Shown in pieces: positions 1-12,480 of a stretch of DNA of 15,192 nt; the stretch's first letter is position 1, and each line of letters begins with the position of its first letter. A program made the position numbers and the translations under genes. Under the pieces are notes generated by a model. The model saw nothing but the letters and a program-made list of their open reading frames with translations. It was not told where the DNA came from and ran no database searches. The stretch is from Pseudomonadota bacterium (GTDB taxonomy: Bacteria; Pseudomonadota; Gammaproteobacteria; Xanthomonadales; Xanthomonadaceae), in contig JAFAFY010000397.1 in NCBI GenBank assembly GCA_023423235.1, forward strand, positions 1 to 15,192, given 5' to 3'.

Positions 1-703
1 TGAAGATCTCCGGTGGCATCGGCGGCGCCTTGCCGCCCAGGTCGTCGACCCAGAGCTTGATGAAGTCGACGCCGGCCTCGGCCTGCGCACGGACCGCCGC
101 GCGCGCGGCGTCGGCATCTGCCGGACGCGCGACCGGGTCCGATGCCAGCCCCATGTTCGCCGCCGGCGGCGCGCCGTCGACGGCGCCGATCCCGGCGCCC
201 GCGCCCAGCAACTGCGCACCGAGGGCCGGGTCGCGGGCAACTTCGTCGCGGATGTCGAAGAACGCGGGGCCGTTCATGCCCAGCGCGACCACGGTAGTGA
301 CGCCATAGGCCTGGAACTGGCGCAGGTCGCGGACCACATGGTCGCGGGTGTAGAAGCGGTCGCCATGCTCGGCGCCCGAGGTGTTGCCGACATGGGCATG
401 GGCGTTGACCAGGCCGGGCACGATGTAACGGCCGCGGTAGTCGATGCGCTCGGCATCATCCGGCAGGTCGCTGGCGCCGGCCTCGGCGATGCGCTCGATC
501 GCGCCGTCGCGCAGCACCAGGGTGACCTCGCCCAGGTCGCGTTCGCCATCGAATACGCGGGCGTTCTCGATCAGCGTGCGAGACGGGGCGGATTGCCCGG
601 CGGCGCTGGCGGCAGGCACGGCCGCATCATCGGACGGGCCGCCGCAGCCCGCCATGGCGGTGATGGCGAGCGCGGCGACGAGACGCGGGAGGGCGTGGCG
701 CAT
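1..703 (-). CDS. Lipoprotein metal-dependent amidohydrolase (partial, 3' end outside window)
   Basis: The gene begins with ATG at 703-701 and is still open at the left edge, so 234 codons are present and the C-terminal half is missing. Seen: a signal peptide ending in the lipobox AMAGC, with the lipidated Cys at residue 20, predicting export and membrane anchoring. Then comes TLIENARVFDGER, the small beta-domain start typical of amidohydrolases, and PGLVNAHAHVG with the metal-binding HxH at His102 and His104. GVDFIKLW places Lys216 where the bridging carboxylated lysine is expected. This arrangement is that of the imidazolonepropionase-like / Xaa-Pro dipeptidase branch of the amidohydrolase superfamily, which hydrolyses amide or cyclic amide bonds with one or two metals; the substrate cannot be told from the sequence. 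GAGGAA seven bases before the ATG is a good ribosome-binding site and decides the start. It follows the metH 3' gene in the same direction after 120 bp without an obvious terminator, so read-through from the met operon is possible. Confidence 0.85.
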   Translation of the reverse strand, partial: MRHALPRLVAALAITAMAGCGGPSDDAAVPAASAAGQSAPSRTLIENARVFDGERDLGEVTLVLRDGAIERIAEAGASDLPDDAERIDYRGRYIVPGLVNAHAHVGNTSGAEHGDRFYTRDHVVRDLRQFQAYGVTTVVALGMNGPAFFDIRDEVARDPALGAQLLGAGAGIGAVDGAPPAANMGLASDPVARPADADAARAAVRAQAEAGVDFIKLWVDDLGGKAPPMPPEIF

Positions 704-823
704 GTGGGTTCCTCGGGTTGGTCTGAGTACCCACATTAACTGCCCGCATGTTGCGCTGGCGTCGTCGGCCAGTGCCCCGGACGCACTGCAATGCTGGTAC
801 GCCCAGGTGGAATGCGCGGGCGC

Positions 824-3579
<2,756 letters not shown>

Positions 3580-3583
<4 letters not shown>

Positions 3584-4728
3584 GCAGCGTCCTCGCGGGC
3601 GAGTGCGGGCATCCGCGGCGCGATGTCGCGCACGGCCTCGGCGATCGCCTGGATGTGCGCGGGCGTGGTGCCGCAGCAGCCGCCGACGATGTTGAGCAGG
3701 CCGGCCTGGGCGAATTCGCGCAGCACGGCGGCCATGTCCTCGGGGGTCTCGTCGTAGCCGCCGAACGCATTGGGCAGGCCGGCGTTGGGATGGCAGGTCA
3801 CGTAGGCATCGGCCACCTGGGCCAGGGTGTCGACGTGCGGGCGCAGGTCCTTGGCGCCGAGCGCGCAGTTCAGGCCGACCGCCAGCGGGCGCATGTGCCG
3901 CAGCGAGTACCAGAATGCCTCGGCGGTCTGGCCCGACAGGGTGCGGCCAGAGGCATCGGTGATCGTGCCGGAGATCAGCACCGGCAGGCGCGCGCCGATG
4001 TCGTCGAACACGCTTTCGATCGCGTACAGCGCGGCCTTGGCGTTGAGGGTGTCGAACACGGTCTCGACCATCAGCAGGTCGGCGCCGCCGTCGATCAGGC
4101 CCGCGGTGGCGTCGCGGTAGATCGCCACCAGCTCGTCGAAGGTCACCGCGCGGAAACCGGGGTCGTTGACGTCGGGGCTGATCGACGCGGTGCGGCTGGT
4201 CGGGCCGAGGATGCCGGCGACGAAGCGTGGGCGCTCCGGTGTGATGGCCTCGACCGCGTCGCAGGCCGCGCGCGCCAGGCGTGCACCATCGCGGTTGAGC
4301 TCGTGCACCAGGTGCTGCAGGCGGTAATCGGCCAGCGAGACCGCGGTCGAGTTGAAGGTGTTGGTCTCCAGGATGTCCGCGCCGGCATCGAGGTAGGCGC
4401 GGTGGATGTCCTGGATCAGCTGCGGCCGGGTCAGGGTCAGCAAGTCGTTGTTGCCGCGCTGGTCGTGGCCCTCGCAGCCGCAGCCGGGGCCGTGCGTGTG
4501 GCCGTCGCCGGCGAACAGGGCGTCGTAACCGTCGGCGAAGCGCTCGCCGCGATAGTCGGCTTCCTGCAGTTCGTGGCGCTGGATCATCGTGCCCATGGCG
4601 CCGTCGAGGATCAGGATCCGTTCGCCCAGTGCCGCTTCCAGGCTGGCCACGCGCGCCGGGTCGCGCCATGGCAGCACGCGGGTGGTTGCGCGCGGGGTTT
4701 CCGCGCGACGGTCGGGACCATCGCTCAC
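3580..4728 (-). CDS. metH: Methionine synthase, N-terminal polypeptide (homocysteine S-methyltransferase domain)
   Basis: A 382-residue protein matching E. coli MetH from its N-terminus to the linker before the folate domain. It binds and activates homocysteine through zinc. Seen: DGAMGTMIQ at 42-50, ILETNTFNST at 119-128, and the zinc ligands GLNC (Cys288) and GGCC (Cys351, Cys352), all conserved. The start is GTG at 4728, overlapping the TGA of the upstream regulator as GTGA; the next in-frame Met lies inside the DGAMGTM motif and is too late. The stop at 3580-3582 overlaps the GTG of the next gene the same way. The split falls exactly in the interdomain linker, so this is a two-polypeptide MetH and not a broken gene. 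Odd: about 17 extra residues at roughly 72-90 carry HTHGPGCGCEGH, which the E. coli protein lacks at this place. On its own the domain could be confused with a betaine- or S-methylmethionine-homocysteine methyltransferase, but the neighbour settles it. Confidence 0.93.
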
Positions 4729-5654
4729 GGCTTCCTCGCGATGATCGAGATCACCTCGAAATGCGGCGGACGCTTCTCGCGGGTCACGGTCTCGGCGCTG
4801 TGGATCTCCAGGCCCGCGCGGGTCACGAAGCGGCGCAGTTCCTTGTCCGGGAAGCCCAGGTTGGCGTGGCCGTAGGCCTGCACGGCGCTCTCGTGGCCAT
4901 GCCGGTTGAGGCTGGAGAGCAGCAGCCGGCCGCCGGGGCGCAGCACGCGCGCGGCCTCGTTGACCGCCTGCGCCGGGCGCGTGGCATAGGTCAGCGCATG
5001 CATCAGCACCACCAGGTCGAAGCTGGCGTCGGCGAAGGGCAGGGCATGCATGTCGCCCTCGCGCACCTCGACGTTGCGGAAGCGCTTGAGCCGCTCGGCC
5101 GAGGCTGCGACCACGCGCTTGCTGGCATCCAGGCACACGTAGCGGTGCGCGTGCGGGGCCAGCAGTTCGGCCAGCACGCCGTCGCCCGAGGCGATGTCGA
5201 GCACGTCGCCGGTTTCCAGCAGCGGCAGCGCCGAGCGCGCCAGCGCCTCCCAGGTGCGGCCGGGCGAGTAGTGGCGTTCCATGTCGCCGGCCACGGTGTC
5301 GGCCCAGTTCTGGTCGGCGGCGCGCATCGCCAGCACGGCAGCGATGCGTTCGGCGTCCTGGCGCAGAAGCGGATCGTCGCTGCCGGTGCTCAGCGCCTGC
5401 CACAGCGCCCGCTGCGCGGGATCGAGCGCGGCATCGTCGAAGCGGTAGTAGGCCGAGACGCCGGCGCGGCGGTCGCGCACCAGGCCGGCCTCCTTGAGCT
5501 TGGCCAGATGCGTGGACACGCGCGGCTGCGCCAGTCGGGTGATCGACGAGAGCTCGGCTACGGTCAGCTCCTCGACCTCCAGCAATGCCAGCAGGCGCAC
5601 CCGGGTCGGATCGGCCAGGACCTTGAGGCGGGCGGACCAGGCTTCCAGATCCAT
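4725..5654 (-). CDS. ArsR-family regulator fused to SAM-dependent methyltransferase domain (SahR-like)
   Basis: A 309-residue protein. Residues 8-75 form an ArsR winged helix: LKVLADPTRVRLLALL, then TVAELSSITRLAQPRVSTHL as the recognition helix, then LKEAGLV and a wing. I see no ArsR/SmtB metal-binding cysteine motif. Residues about 115-260 are a class I methyltransferase fold: VLDIASGDGVLAELL (motif I, 151-165), acidic loop CLDAS (174-178), GDMHALPF (200-207), and RVLRPGGRLLLSSL. Motif I has Ala in place of the usual first Gly. Known: fused regulators of this kind (SahR) sense S-adenosylhomocysteine and control methionine-cycle genes in proteobacteria. Inferred: this protein represses its own operon with split metH, using the methyltransferase fold as sensor. 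I chose ATG at 5654 over ATG at 5666 because GGAG lies six bases before it, whereas the 5666 codon has no ribosome-binding site and lies in the operator. Its TGA overlaps the next gene's GTG. A true methyltransferase activity is not excluded. Confidence 0.88.
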   Translation of the reverse strand: MDLEAWSARLKVLADPTRVRLLALLEVEELTVAELSSITRLAQPRVSTHLAKLKEAGLVRDRRAGVSAYYRFDDAALDPAQRALWQALSTGSDDPLLRQDAERIAAVLAMRAADQNWADTVAGDMERHYSPGRTWEALARSALPLLETGDVLDIASGDGVLAELLAPHAHRYVCLDASKRVVAASAERLKRFRNVEVREGDMHALPFADASFDLVVLMHALTYATRPAQAVNEAARVLRPGGRLLLSSLNRHGHESAVQAYGHANLGFPDKELRRFVTRAGLEIHSAETVTREKRPPHFEVISIIARKP

Positions 5655-5655
5655 G

Positions 5656-5685
5656 AATATCTCCATATCGCGATATAGAGATAAT
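5656..5685. promoter_or_regulatory. Palindromic operator for the SahR-like regulator
   Basis: This is a 30-base inverted repeat centred between 5670 and 5671. The inner twelve bases, ATATCGCGATAT, are perfect, and 13 of 15 base pairs match over the full length. It is the most AT-rich stretch in a very GC-rich region. It overlaps the end of the predicted -10, the likely transcription start and the GGAG ribosome-binding site of the regulator gene, so bound protein would block transcription. A long AT-rich palindrome is the expected type of target for an ArsR-family dimer. Assignment to this regulator is by position and symmetry. Confidence 0.75.
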
Positions 5686-5712
5686 TTTGGTGATGTGCTG
5701 CGGGCAGGTCAA
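5684..5712 (-). promoter_or_regulatory. Predicted sigma70 promoter of the regulator-metH operon
   Basis: On the minus strand TTGACC (5712-5707) is a strong -35. CAAAAT (5689-5684) follows after a 17-base spacer and matches the -10 consensus in four of six positions. Transcription would start near 5677, inside the palindrome, giving a leader of about two dozen bases. The placement fits repression by the adjacent operator. Confidence 0.5.
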
Positions 5713-5877
5713 GCAAGCGCGGTGTGCGGCCGTGCTGCCGGTTCATGGGGGGCGCTTTCCGGCGCGGGTGATCCGATGCCCGGGTGGCCGGATCCGCGGC
5801 GGTTCCCAGGCACGCACGGGCGCGATCCGTGATGCGCTGCGCAACGTCCCGCGATCGGTTTGCGCGATTGATCCGGG

Positions 5878-5883
5878 TACAAT
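5878..5883 (+). promoter_or_regulatory. Predicted -10 element for the acyl-CoA dehydrogenase gene
   Basis: TACAAT matches the sigma70 -10 consensus in five of six positions and lies 33 bases before the GTG start. The -35 position at 17 bases upstream (TCGGTT) is weak, so either the promoter needs an activator or the element is fortuitous. The rest of the 230-bp divergent region shows no other clear promoter for this gene. Confidence 0.4.
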
Positions 5884-5916
5884 GGTGGGATTCAGTTTCT
5901 TGCGGAGTGCAATGCC

Positions 5917-7065
<1,149 letters not shown>

Positions 7066-7220
7066 AGCATCGCACCGTGATCTGCACACCCGTTCCAGGC
7101 TGCAGCAGTTCCCGCCCTCCGCGCCGCCCCCGTGGCCGCGCGGCGGCGGTCGTCCCCGACCCGGTCGCCCGCAATGCGCGTCGCGCGTTGCCGCCACCTG
7201 TCGTCGCCATCTTTCCCGTC

Positions 7221-7242
7221 GGCCCGCGTGAGAACGCGGGCC
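7221..7242. terminator. Perfect 8-bp hairpin between acyl-CoA dehydrogenase and glutamate dehydrogenase genes
   Basis: GGCCCGCG, a six-base loop TGAGAA, and CGCGGGCC form a perfect GC-rich stem. No T-run follows (TCATTGCATC), so it is not a textbook intrinsic terminator on either strand. It lies 25 bases before the glutamate dehydrogenase ATG and could be a weak terminator, a 3'-end stabiliser for the upstream mRNA, or a structure in the leader of the downstream gene. Confidence 0.4.
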
Positions 7243-7267
7243 TCATTGCATCGGACCTTTCGTCGAC

Positions 7268-10200
7268 ATGAACACACCCCGCAAGACCGGCAGCAAGCCC
7301 AGCGCCAAAGCCAGCGTCAAGAGCGCGGCGCAGACAGGTGCCAAGACCGCCGCCAACGCCCGCGGCAAGTCCCCGGGGGCCAAGGCGCCCGCAGGCAAAT
7401 CCGCCGCCAGGCCCGCAGGCAAGGCGGCGCCCGCCCGGCCGGCAGCGCCCGCAAAGGCCGTGGCTGCGCCGGCGCTCAAGTCGCGTCCAGCCACCCGACT
7501 GGTCCCGGGCAATTTGCTGGCGCCGGTGTTCGAGGCGGTGCGCAAGCGCGCCGGCAAGGCGGCGCACAAGGATGCGGAAGCCTTCGCCCAGGCCTTCTAC
7601 CGGCGCATGACCAGCGACGAGCTGCCGCTGCACAGCGCCGATGGCTGGGCCGCGCTGGCCGCAGACCTGTTCACCTTCGCCGAGAAGCGCAAGCCGGGCA
7701 CCGCCAACGTGCGTCTGTTCAACCCGGCGCTGGCGACCCACGGCTGGGAATCGCCGCATACCGTGCTGCAGATCGTCAACGACGACATGCCGTTCCTGGT
7801 GGATTCGGTGACGATGGCGCTGGCCGAGCAGGGCATCGGCGTGCACGTGCTGGGGCACCCGGTGATCGCGGTCACCCGCGATGGCCGCGGCCGCCTGACC
7901 GCGATCGGCGAGGGCGAGCTCGAGTCGGTGATGCACCTGGAGATCGACCGCCAGACGCCCGAGGACAACGCCCGCATCGAAGGCGTGGTGCGCAAGGTGC
8001 TCGACGACGTGCGGGTGATCGTCGCCGACTGGAACACGATGCGCGAGAAGATGCAGCAGGCCGCCGCCGATCTCGCGTCCTCGCCGATGCCGGTGGCCGA
8101 TTCGGTGCGACGCGAGGCGCAGGAGTTCCTGCGCTGGGCCGCCAACGACCACTTCACCCTGTTCGGCTACCGCGAGTACAAGGTGCGCCGCAAGGGGCGC
8201 GAGGGCGTGCTGGAAGCGGTGGAAGGCAGCGGCCTGGGCCTGCTGCGCACGCCGGGCGCGGTCAAGTCGCGCCCGCTCGAAACCCTGGCCGCGCACAACC
8301 TGCGCGCCGCGGGCGAGATCGACACGCTGATCCTGACCAAGACCAGTGCGCGTTCCAGCGTGCACCGCCCCGGCTACATGGACTACATCGGCGTGATGCG
8401 CTACGACGCCGACGGCAACGCGCTCAGCGAGCAGCGGTTCCTTGGCCTGTACACCTCCAGCGCCTACACCCGGCGGCCGTGGGAGATCCCGCTGGTACGC
8501 GACCGCTTCGAGCACGTGATGAGCGCGTCCGGCCTCAAGCCCACCGGGCACAGCGGCAAGGCGCTCAAGCACATCCTCGAGACCCTGCCGCGCGACGAGC
8601 TGTTCCAGTCCACCCCCGACGAACTGCTGCGTCTGGCCACCGGCGTGCTGGGCCTGCAGGAGCGCGTGCGCAGCCGCATGTTCCTGCGCCGCGACCGCTA
8701 CGGGCGCTTCTATTCGGTGCTGGTGTACATCCCGCGCGACCGCTTCAACACCGACGTGCGCCGCCGCATCGAGCAGCTGCTGCGGCAGGTGATGCATGCC
8801 GACCACGTCGACGCCAGCGTGCTGCTGGGCGAATCGCCGCTGGCGCAGCTCAATCTGATCGTGCGTCCGCGCGCGGGCGAGCGCTTCGAGATCGACGAGG
8901 CGCGGCTGGAGGCCGAGCTGTCGTCGATCATGCGCAACTGGCAGGACGACCTGCGCGACGAACTGGTACGCCGCCACGGCGAGGCCGAGGGCCTGGCGCT
9001 GGCCCATCGCATCGGCCGCATGCTGCCCACCGCCTACATCGAGCAGGCCTCGCCGTCGGTCGCGGCGACCGACGTCGAGAAGCTGGCCGCGGTCGAGCAC
9101 GACAACAGCCTGGCGCTGAGCCTGTGCACGCTGCCCGCGCCTGCGGCCGGCGAGCGTGCGCTGCGCTTCAAGCTCTACCGCCGCCACAGCGACATCGCGC
9201 TGTCGGACGTGCTGCCGGTGATGGAGAACCTGGGCCTGCGGGTGGTCACCGAGCATCCGCACCGCATCGTCATCGACGAGACGCCGCTGCACATCCAGGA
9301 CTTCGAGGTCGAGCCGCTGGCCGGCGGGGTCGATGTCGATGTCCAGTCCGCCGCCTTCACCGAGGCCTTCGACCGCGTCTGGCGCGGCGATGCCGAGAAC
9401 GACGGCTTCAACCGCCTGATCCTGGGCGCGGACCTGCAATGGCGCCAGGTCGCGATGCTGCGCGGCTACTGCAAGTACCTGCTGCAGGTCGGCGTGCCGT
9501 TCTCGCAGGCCTACGTGGAGGACACGCTGGGCCGCTATCCGCTGCTGGCGCGGATGCTGGTCGAGGTGTTCGAGGCGCGCTTCGACCCCGACACCGGCAG
9601 CGAGACCAAGGCCGGGATCGCCGCGGGCGTGGCCACGCTGGAGCGCCAGCTGCGCGCCCTGGCCGGCAATGACGAGGCGACGATGGCGCTGCTGGCGCCG
9701 GTGCTGGAAGCGCGCCGCCAGGGCCGCAACGCGCAGTACGACGCCTCGCGCCGCGCGCTCAAGGCGCTGCTCGACCGCGTCTCCAGCCTGGACGAGGACC
9801 GCATCCTGCGCAGCTACCTGGGCGTGATCGACGCGACCCTGCGCACCAGCTACTACCAGCAGGGCGCCGACGGCGCGCCGCTTGAGACCATCGCCTTCAA
9901 GTTCGATTCCGCCCGCGTGCCCGACCTGCCCAAGCCGCGTCCCTACCGCGAGATCTTCGTCTACGGCCCGCGCGTGGAAGGCATCCACCTGCGCTTCGGC
10001 CCGGTGGCGCGCGGCGGCCTGCGCTGGTCGGACCGCCGCGAGGACTTCCGCACCGAGGTGCTGGGCCTGGTCAAGGCGCAGATGGTCAAGAACACGGTCA
10101 TCGTGCCGGTGGGCTCCAAGGGCGGATTCATCGTCAAGCGCCCGCCGGTCGGCGGCAGCACGCCGGCCGAAAGCCGGGATGCCCAGTTCGCCGAGGGCGT

Positions 10201-12421
10201 GGCCTGCTACAAGCTGTTCATCAACGGCCTGCTGGACATCACCGACAACATCGTCGACGGCGCGATCGTGCCGCCGGCGCGGGTGGTCCGCCATGACGAC
10301 AACGACCCCTACCTGGTGGTCGCCGCCGACAAGGGCACGGCGACGTTCTCCGACACCGCCAACGGCATCGCCCGCGAGCACGGCTTCTGGCTCGACGACG
10401 CCTTCGCCTCGGGCGGCTCGGTCGGCTACGACCACAAGGGCATGGGCATCACCGCGCGCGGCGCCTGGGAGTCGGTCAAGCGCCATTTCCGCGCGCTCGG
10501 CCATGACTGCCAGGCCGAGGACTTCACCTGCGTGGGCATCGGCGACATGTCCGGCGACGTGTTCGGCAACGGCATGCTGCTGTCACGGCACATCCGCCTG
10601 GTCGCCGCGTTCGACCACCGCCACATCTTCATCGATCCCTCGCCCGATGCCGCGCGTTCGTTCGCCGAGCGCGAGCGCATGTTCAGGCTGCCGCGCTCGA
10701 GCTGGGAGGATTACGACCGGTCCCTGATCAGCCGCGGTGGTGGCGTGTGGCCGCGCTCGGCCAAGTCGATCCCGCTGTCGGCCGAAGCGCGCAAGGCGCT
10801 GGGCATCGACGGCAGTGCCGGCGAGATCAGCCCCAACGCGCTGATGTCGGCGATCCTGCGCGCGCCGGTCGACCTGCTGTGGAACGGCGGCATCGGCACC
10901 TACGTCAAGAGTTCCAGCGAGCAGCACAGCGATGTCGGCGACCGCGCCAACAACGCGCTGCGCGTGGACGGCCGCGACCTGCGCTGCAAGGTGGTGGGCG
11001 AGGGCGGCAACCTCGGCCTGACCCAGCTCGGGCGCATCGAGGCGGCGCTGGGCGGGGTGCTGCTCAACACCGACTTCATCGACAACTCCGCCGGCGTCGA
11101 CACCTCCGACCACGAGGTCAACATCAAGATCCTGCTCAACGGCCTGGTGCGCGAGGGCAGGATGACCCTGCCGGCGCGCAACAAGCTGCTGGCCTCGATG
11201 ACAGACGAGGTCGCGTCGCTGGTGCTGTGGGACAACTACCGCCAGAACCAGGCGCTGAGCCTGATGGAGCGCATGAGCCTGAGCCGGCTCGGCTCCAAGC
11301 AGCACTTCATCCGCACCCTGGAAGCGCAGGGCCTGCTCGACCGCCAGATCGAGTACCTGCCCTCGGACGCGGAGATCGGCGAGCGCAAGCTCAAGGGCCA
11401 GGGCCTGACCCGGCCGGAGCTGGCAGTGCTGCTCTCGTACTCCAAGCTGGTCGCGTTCGACCAGATGCTCGACTCCGACATCCCGGAGGATCCGTATCTC
11501 TCGCGCGAGCTGCAGCGCTACTTCCCGGCGCCGCTGCAGAAGAAGTACGCCGAGGTGATGGAACACCACCGCCTGAAGCGCGAGATCATCGCCACCGCCG
11601 TCACCAACACCATGATCAACCGCATGGGCGCGACCTTCCTGCTGCGCATGCAGGAGGACAGCGGCCGCTCGCCGGGCGAGGTGGCCAAGGCGTTCACAAT
11701 CAGTCGTGAAACCATCGAGGCGCGTGCCCTGTGGGGCCAGATCGATGCGCTCGACGGCAAGGTGCCCGAATCGGTGCAGGTCGATGCCCTGCAGGTGATC
11801 TGGACCCTGCAGCGCGCGTTCACCCGCTGGCTGCTGGCGCGCCCGGGCGCGTTGCCCGACATCACCAGCGCTGTCGAGCGCTACCACGACGGCTTCCACG
11901 CCATCCGCAATGGCCGCCAGATCATCGCCGACAGCCAGCGGCCCCGGCATGACGCCAGCCTGCAGGCCTGGCGCGAGAAGGGCGTGCCCGCCGGCCTGGC
12001 CGAGCAGCTTTCGGCGCTGCCGTACCTGGAGCCGTGCTGCGACATCATCGAACTGGCTGCCGAGCGCAAGGAGAAGGTCATCGATGTCGCGCGCCTGCAC
12101 TTCCGCCTCGGCGAGGCGCTCAACCTGCCGTGGCTGACCGAGCAGATCGACGCGCTGGAAGTCGACGGCCGCTGGCATGCGGTGGCGCGCGGGGTGCTGC
12201 GCGAGGAACTGGGCGAGCAGCAGCGTGCGCTGGTCGGCCAGGTGCTGGCGATGCCGGGCGCGACGCCCGAGGAGAAGGTCCACGCCTGGCTGCAACGCGA
12301 CGACCAGACCCTGCGTTTCACCCTAGCCATGCTCAACGAGCTGGCGGCGCAGAAGGCGCTGGACTACCCGACCGCCTCGGTCGCGGTGCAGCGCGTCTCG
12401 CAGCTGGTGCAGCGCGGCTGA
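7268..12421 (+). CDS. gdhB: NAD-specific glutamate dehydrogenase, large (180-kDa class)
   Basis: A 1717-residue protein of the giant NAD-GDH class known from Streptomyces and Pseudomonas. It oxidatively deaminates glutamate to 2-oxoglutarate and ammonia, in cytosolic multimers, chiefly for catabolism. Seen: a long N-terminal regulatory region (about 80-700), then the catalytic core with ARGGLRWSDR (about 914-923), KAQMVKN and VGSKGGF (Lys951 equivalent to the catalytic lysine of small GDHs), GTATFSDTANGIA, and the dinucleotide-binding segment GIGDMSGDVFGNG (1090-1102). GNLGLTQLGRIEAALGG and NTDFIDNSAGVD follow, then a helical C-terminal domain. Odd: residues 1-77 are a low-complexity tail of Ala, Lys and Pro (AKPAGK-like), absent from the conserved family architecture as I know it. 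The ATG at 7268 has only a weak upstream GGA; the next Met is past residue 110, inside conserved sequence, and a TTG at codon 83 has no ribosome-binding site, so the long form is preferred. Confidence 0.95.
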   Translation: MNTPRKTGSKPSAKASVKSAAQTGAKTAANARGKSPGAKAPAGKSAARPAGKAAPARPAAPAKAVAAPALKSRPATRLVPGNLLAPVFEAVRKRAGKAAHKDAEAFAQAFYRRMTSDELPLHSADGWAALAADLFTFAEKRKPGTANVRLFNPALATHGWESPHTVLQIVNDDMPFLVDSVTMALAEQGIGVHVLGHPVIAVTRDGRGRLTAIGEGELESVMHLEIDRQTPEDNARIEGVVRKVLDDVRVIVADWNTMREKMQQAAADLASSPMPVADSVRREAQEFLRWAANDHFTLFGYREYKVRRKGREGVLEAVEGSGLGLLRTPGAVKSRPLETLAAHNLRAAGEIDTLILTKTSARSSVHRPGYMDYIGVMRYDADGNALSEQRFLGLYTSSAYTRRPWEIPLVRDRFEHVMSASGLKPTGHSGKALKHILETLPRDELFQSTPDELLRLATGVLGLQERVRSRMFLRRDRYGRFYSVLVYIPRDRFNTDVRRRIEQLLRQVMHADHVDASVLLGESPLAQLNLIVRPRAGERFEIDEARLEAELSSIMRNWQDDLRDELVRRHGEAEGLALAHRIGRMLPTAYIEQASPSVAATDVEKLAAVEHDNSLALSLCTLPAPAAGERALRFKLYRRHSDIALSDVLPVMENLGLRVVTEHPHRIVIDETPLHIQDFEVEPLAGGVDVDVQSAAFTEAFDRVWRGDAENDGFNRLILGADLQWRQVAMLRGYCKYLLQVGVPFSQAYVEDTLGRYPLLARMLVEVFEARFDPDTGSETKAGIAAGVATLERQLRALAGNDEATMALLAPVLEARRQGRNAQYDASRRALKALLDRVSSLDEDRILRSYLGVIDATLRTSYYQQGADGAPLETIAFKFDSARVPDLPKPRPYREIFVYGPRVEGIHLRFGPVARGGLRWSDRREDFRTEVLGLVKAQMVKNTVIVPVGSKGGFIVKRPPVGGSTPAESRDAQFAEGVACYKLFINGLLDITDNIVDGAIVPPARVVRHDDNDPYLVVAADKGTATFSDTANGIAREHGFWLDDAFASGGSVGYDHKGMGITARGAWESVKRHFRALGHDCQAEDFTCVGIGDMSGDVFGNGMLLSRHIRLVAAFDHRHIFIDPSPDAARSFAERERMFRLPRSSWEDYDRSLISRGGGVWPRSAKSIPLSAEARKALGIDGSAGEISPNALMSAILRAPVDLLWNGGIGTYVKSSSEQHSDVGDRANNALRVDGRDLRCKVVGEGGNLGLTQLGRIEAALGGVLLNTDFIDNSAGVDTSDHEVNIKILLNGLVREGRMTLPARNKLLASMTDEVASLVLWDNYRQNQALSLMERMSLSRLGSKQHFIRTLEAQGLLDRQIEYLPSDAEIGERKLKGQGLTRPELAVLLSYSKLVAFDQMLDSDIPEDPYLSRELQRYFPAPLQKKYAEVMEHHRLKREIIATAVTNTMINRMGATFLLRMQEDSGRSPGEVAKAFTISRETIEARALWGQIDALDGKVPESVQVDALQVIWTLQRAFTRWLLARPGALPDITSAVERYHDGFHAIRNGRQIIADSQRPRHDASLQAWREKGVPAGLAEQLSALPYLEPCCDIIELAAERKEKVIDVARLHFRLGEALNLPWLTEQIDALEVDGRWHAVARGVLREELGEQQRALVGQVLAMPGATPEEKVHAWLQRDDQTLRFTLAMLNELAAQKALDYPTASVAVQRVSQLVQRG

Positions 12422-12451
12422 GGCCGGCAGCGGTCGCGGTACTGGCGCGAT

Positions 12452-12480
12452 CCCCGTTCTCCCGCGCGCGGGAGACGGGG
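12452..12480. repeat. Strong GC-rich inverted repeat after gdhB (possible terminator or REP-like element)
   Basis: CCCCGT, one unpaired T, then CTCCCGCG pairs with CGCGGGAGACGGGG. The stem is 14 bp with a single bulge and almost no loop, as the centre is itself palindromic. It begins 30 bases after the gdhB stop. No T-run follows, so rho-independent termination is doubtful. Sequences of the form CTCCCG...CGGGAG followed by GGGGTGCG recur between genes in related genomes to my recollection, which suggests a dispersed intergenic element that protects or ends the mRNA. Confidence 0.5.

Noticed and set aside
3584..4669. Long N-terminal extension of the metH 3' gene (frame open up to 4669)
   Set aside because: The extension is Arg/Pro-rich nonsense antiparallel in frame to the real homocysteine-domain gene. 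The true start is GTG at 3583, directly before the conserved RLSGLEPL.
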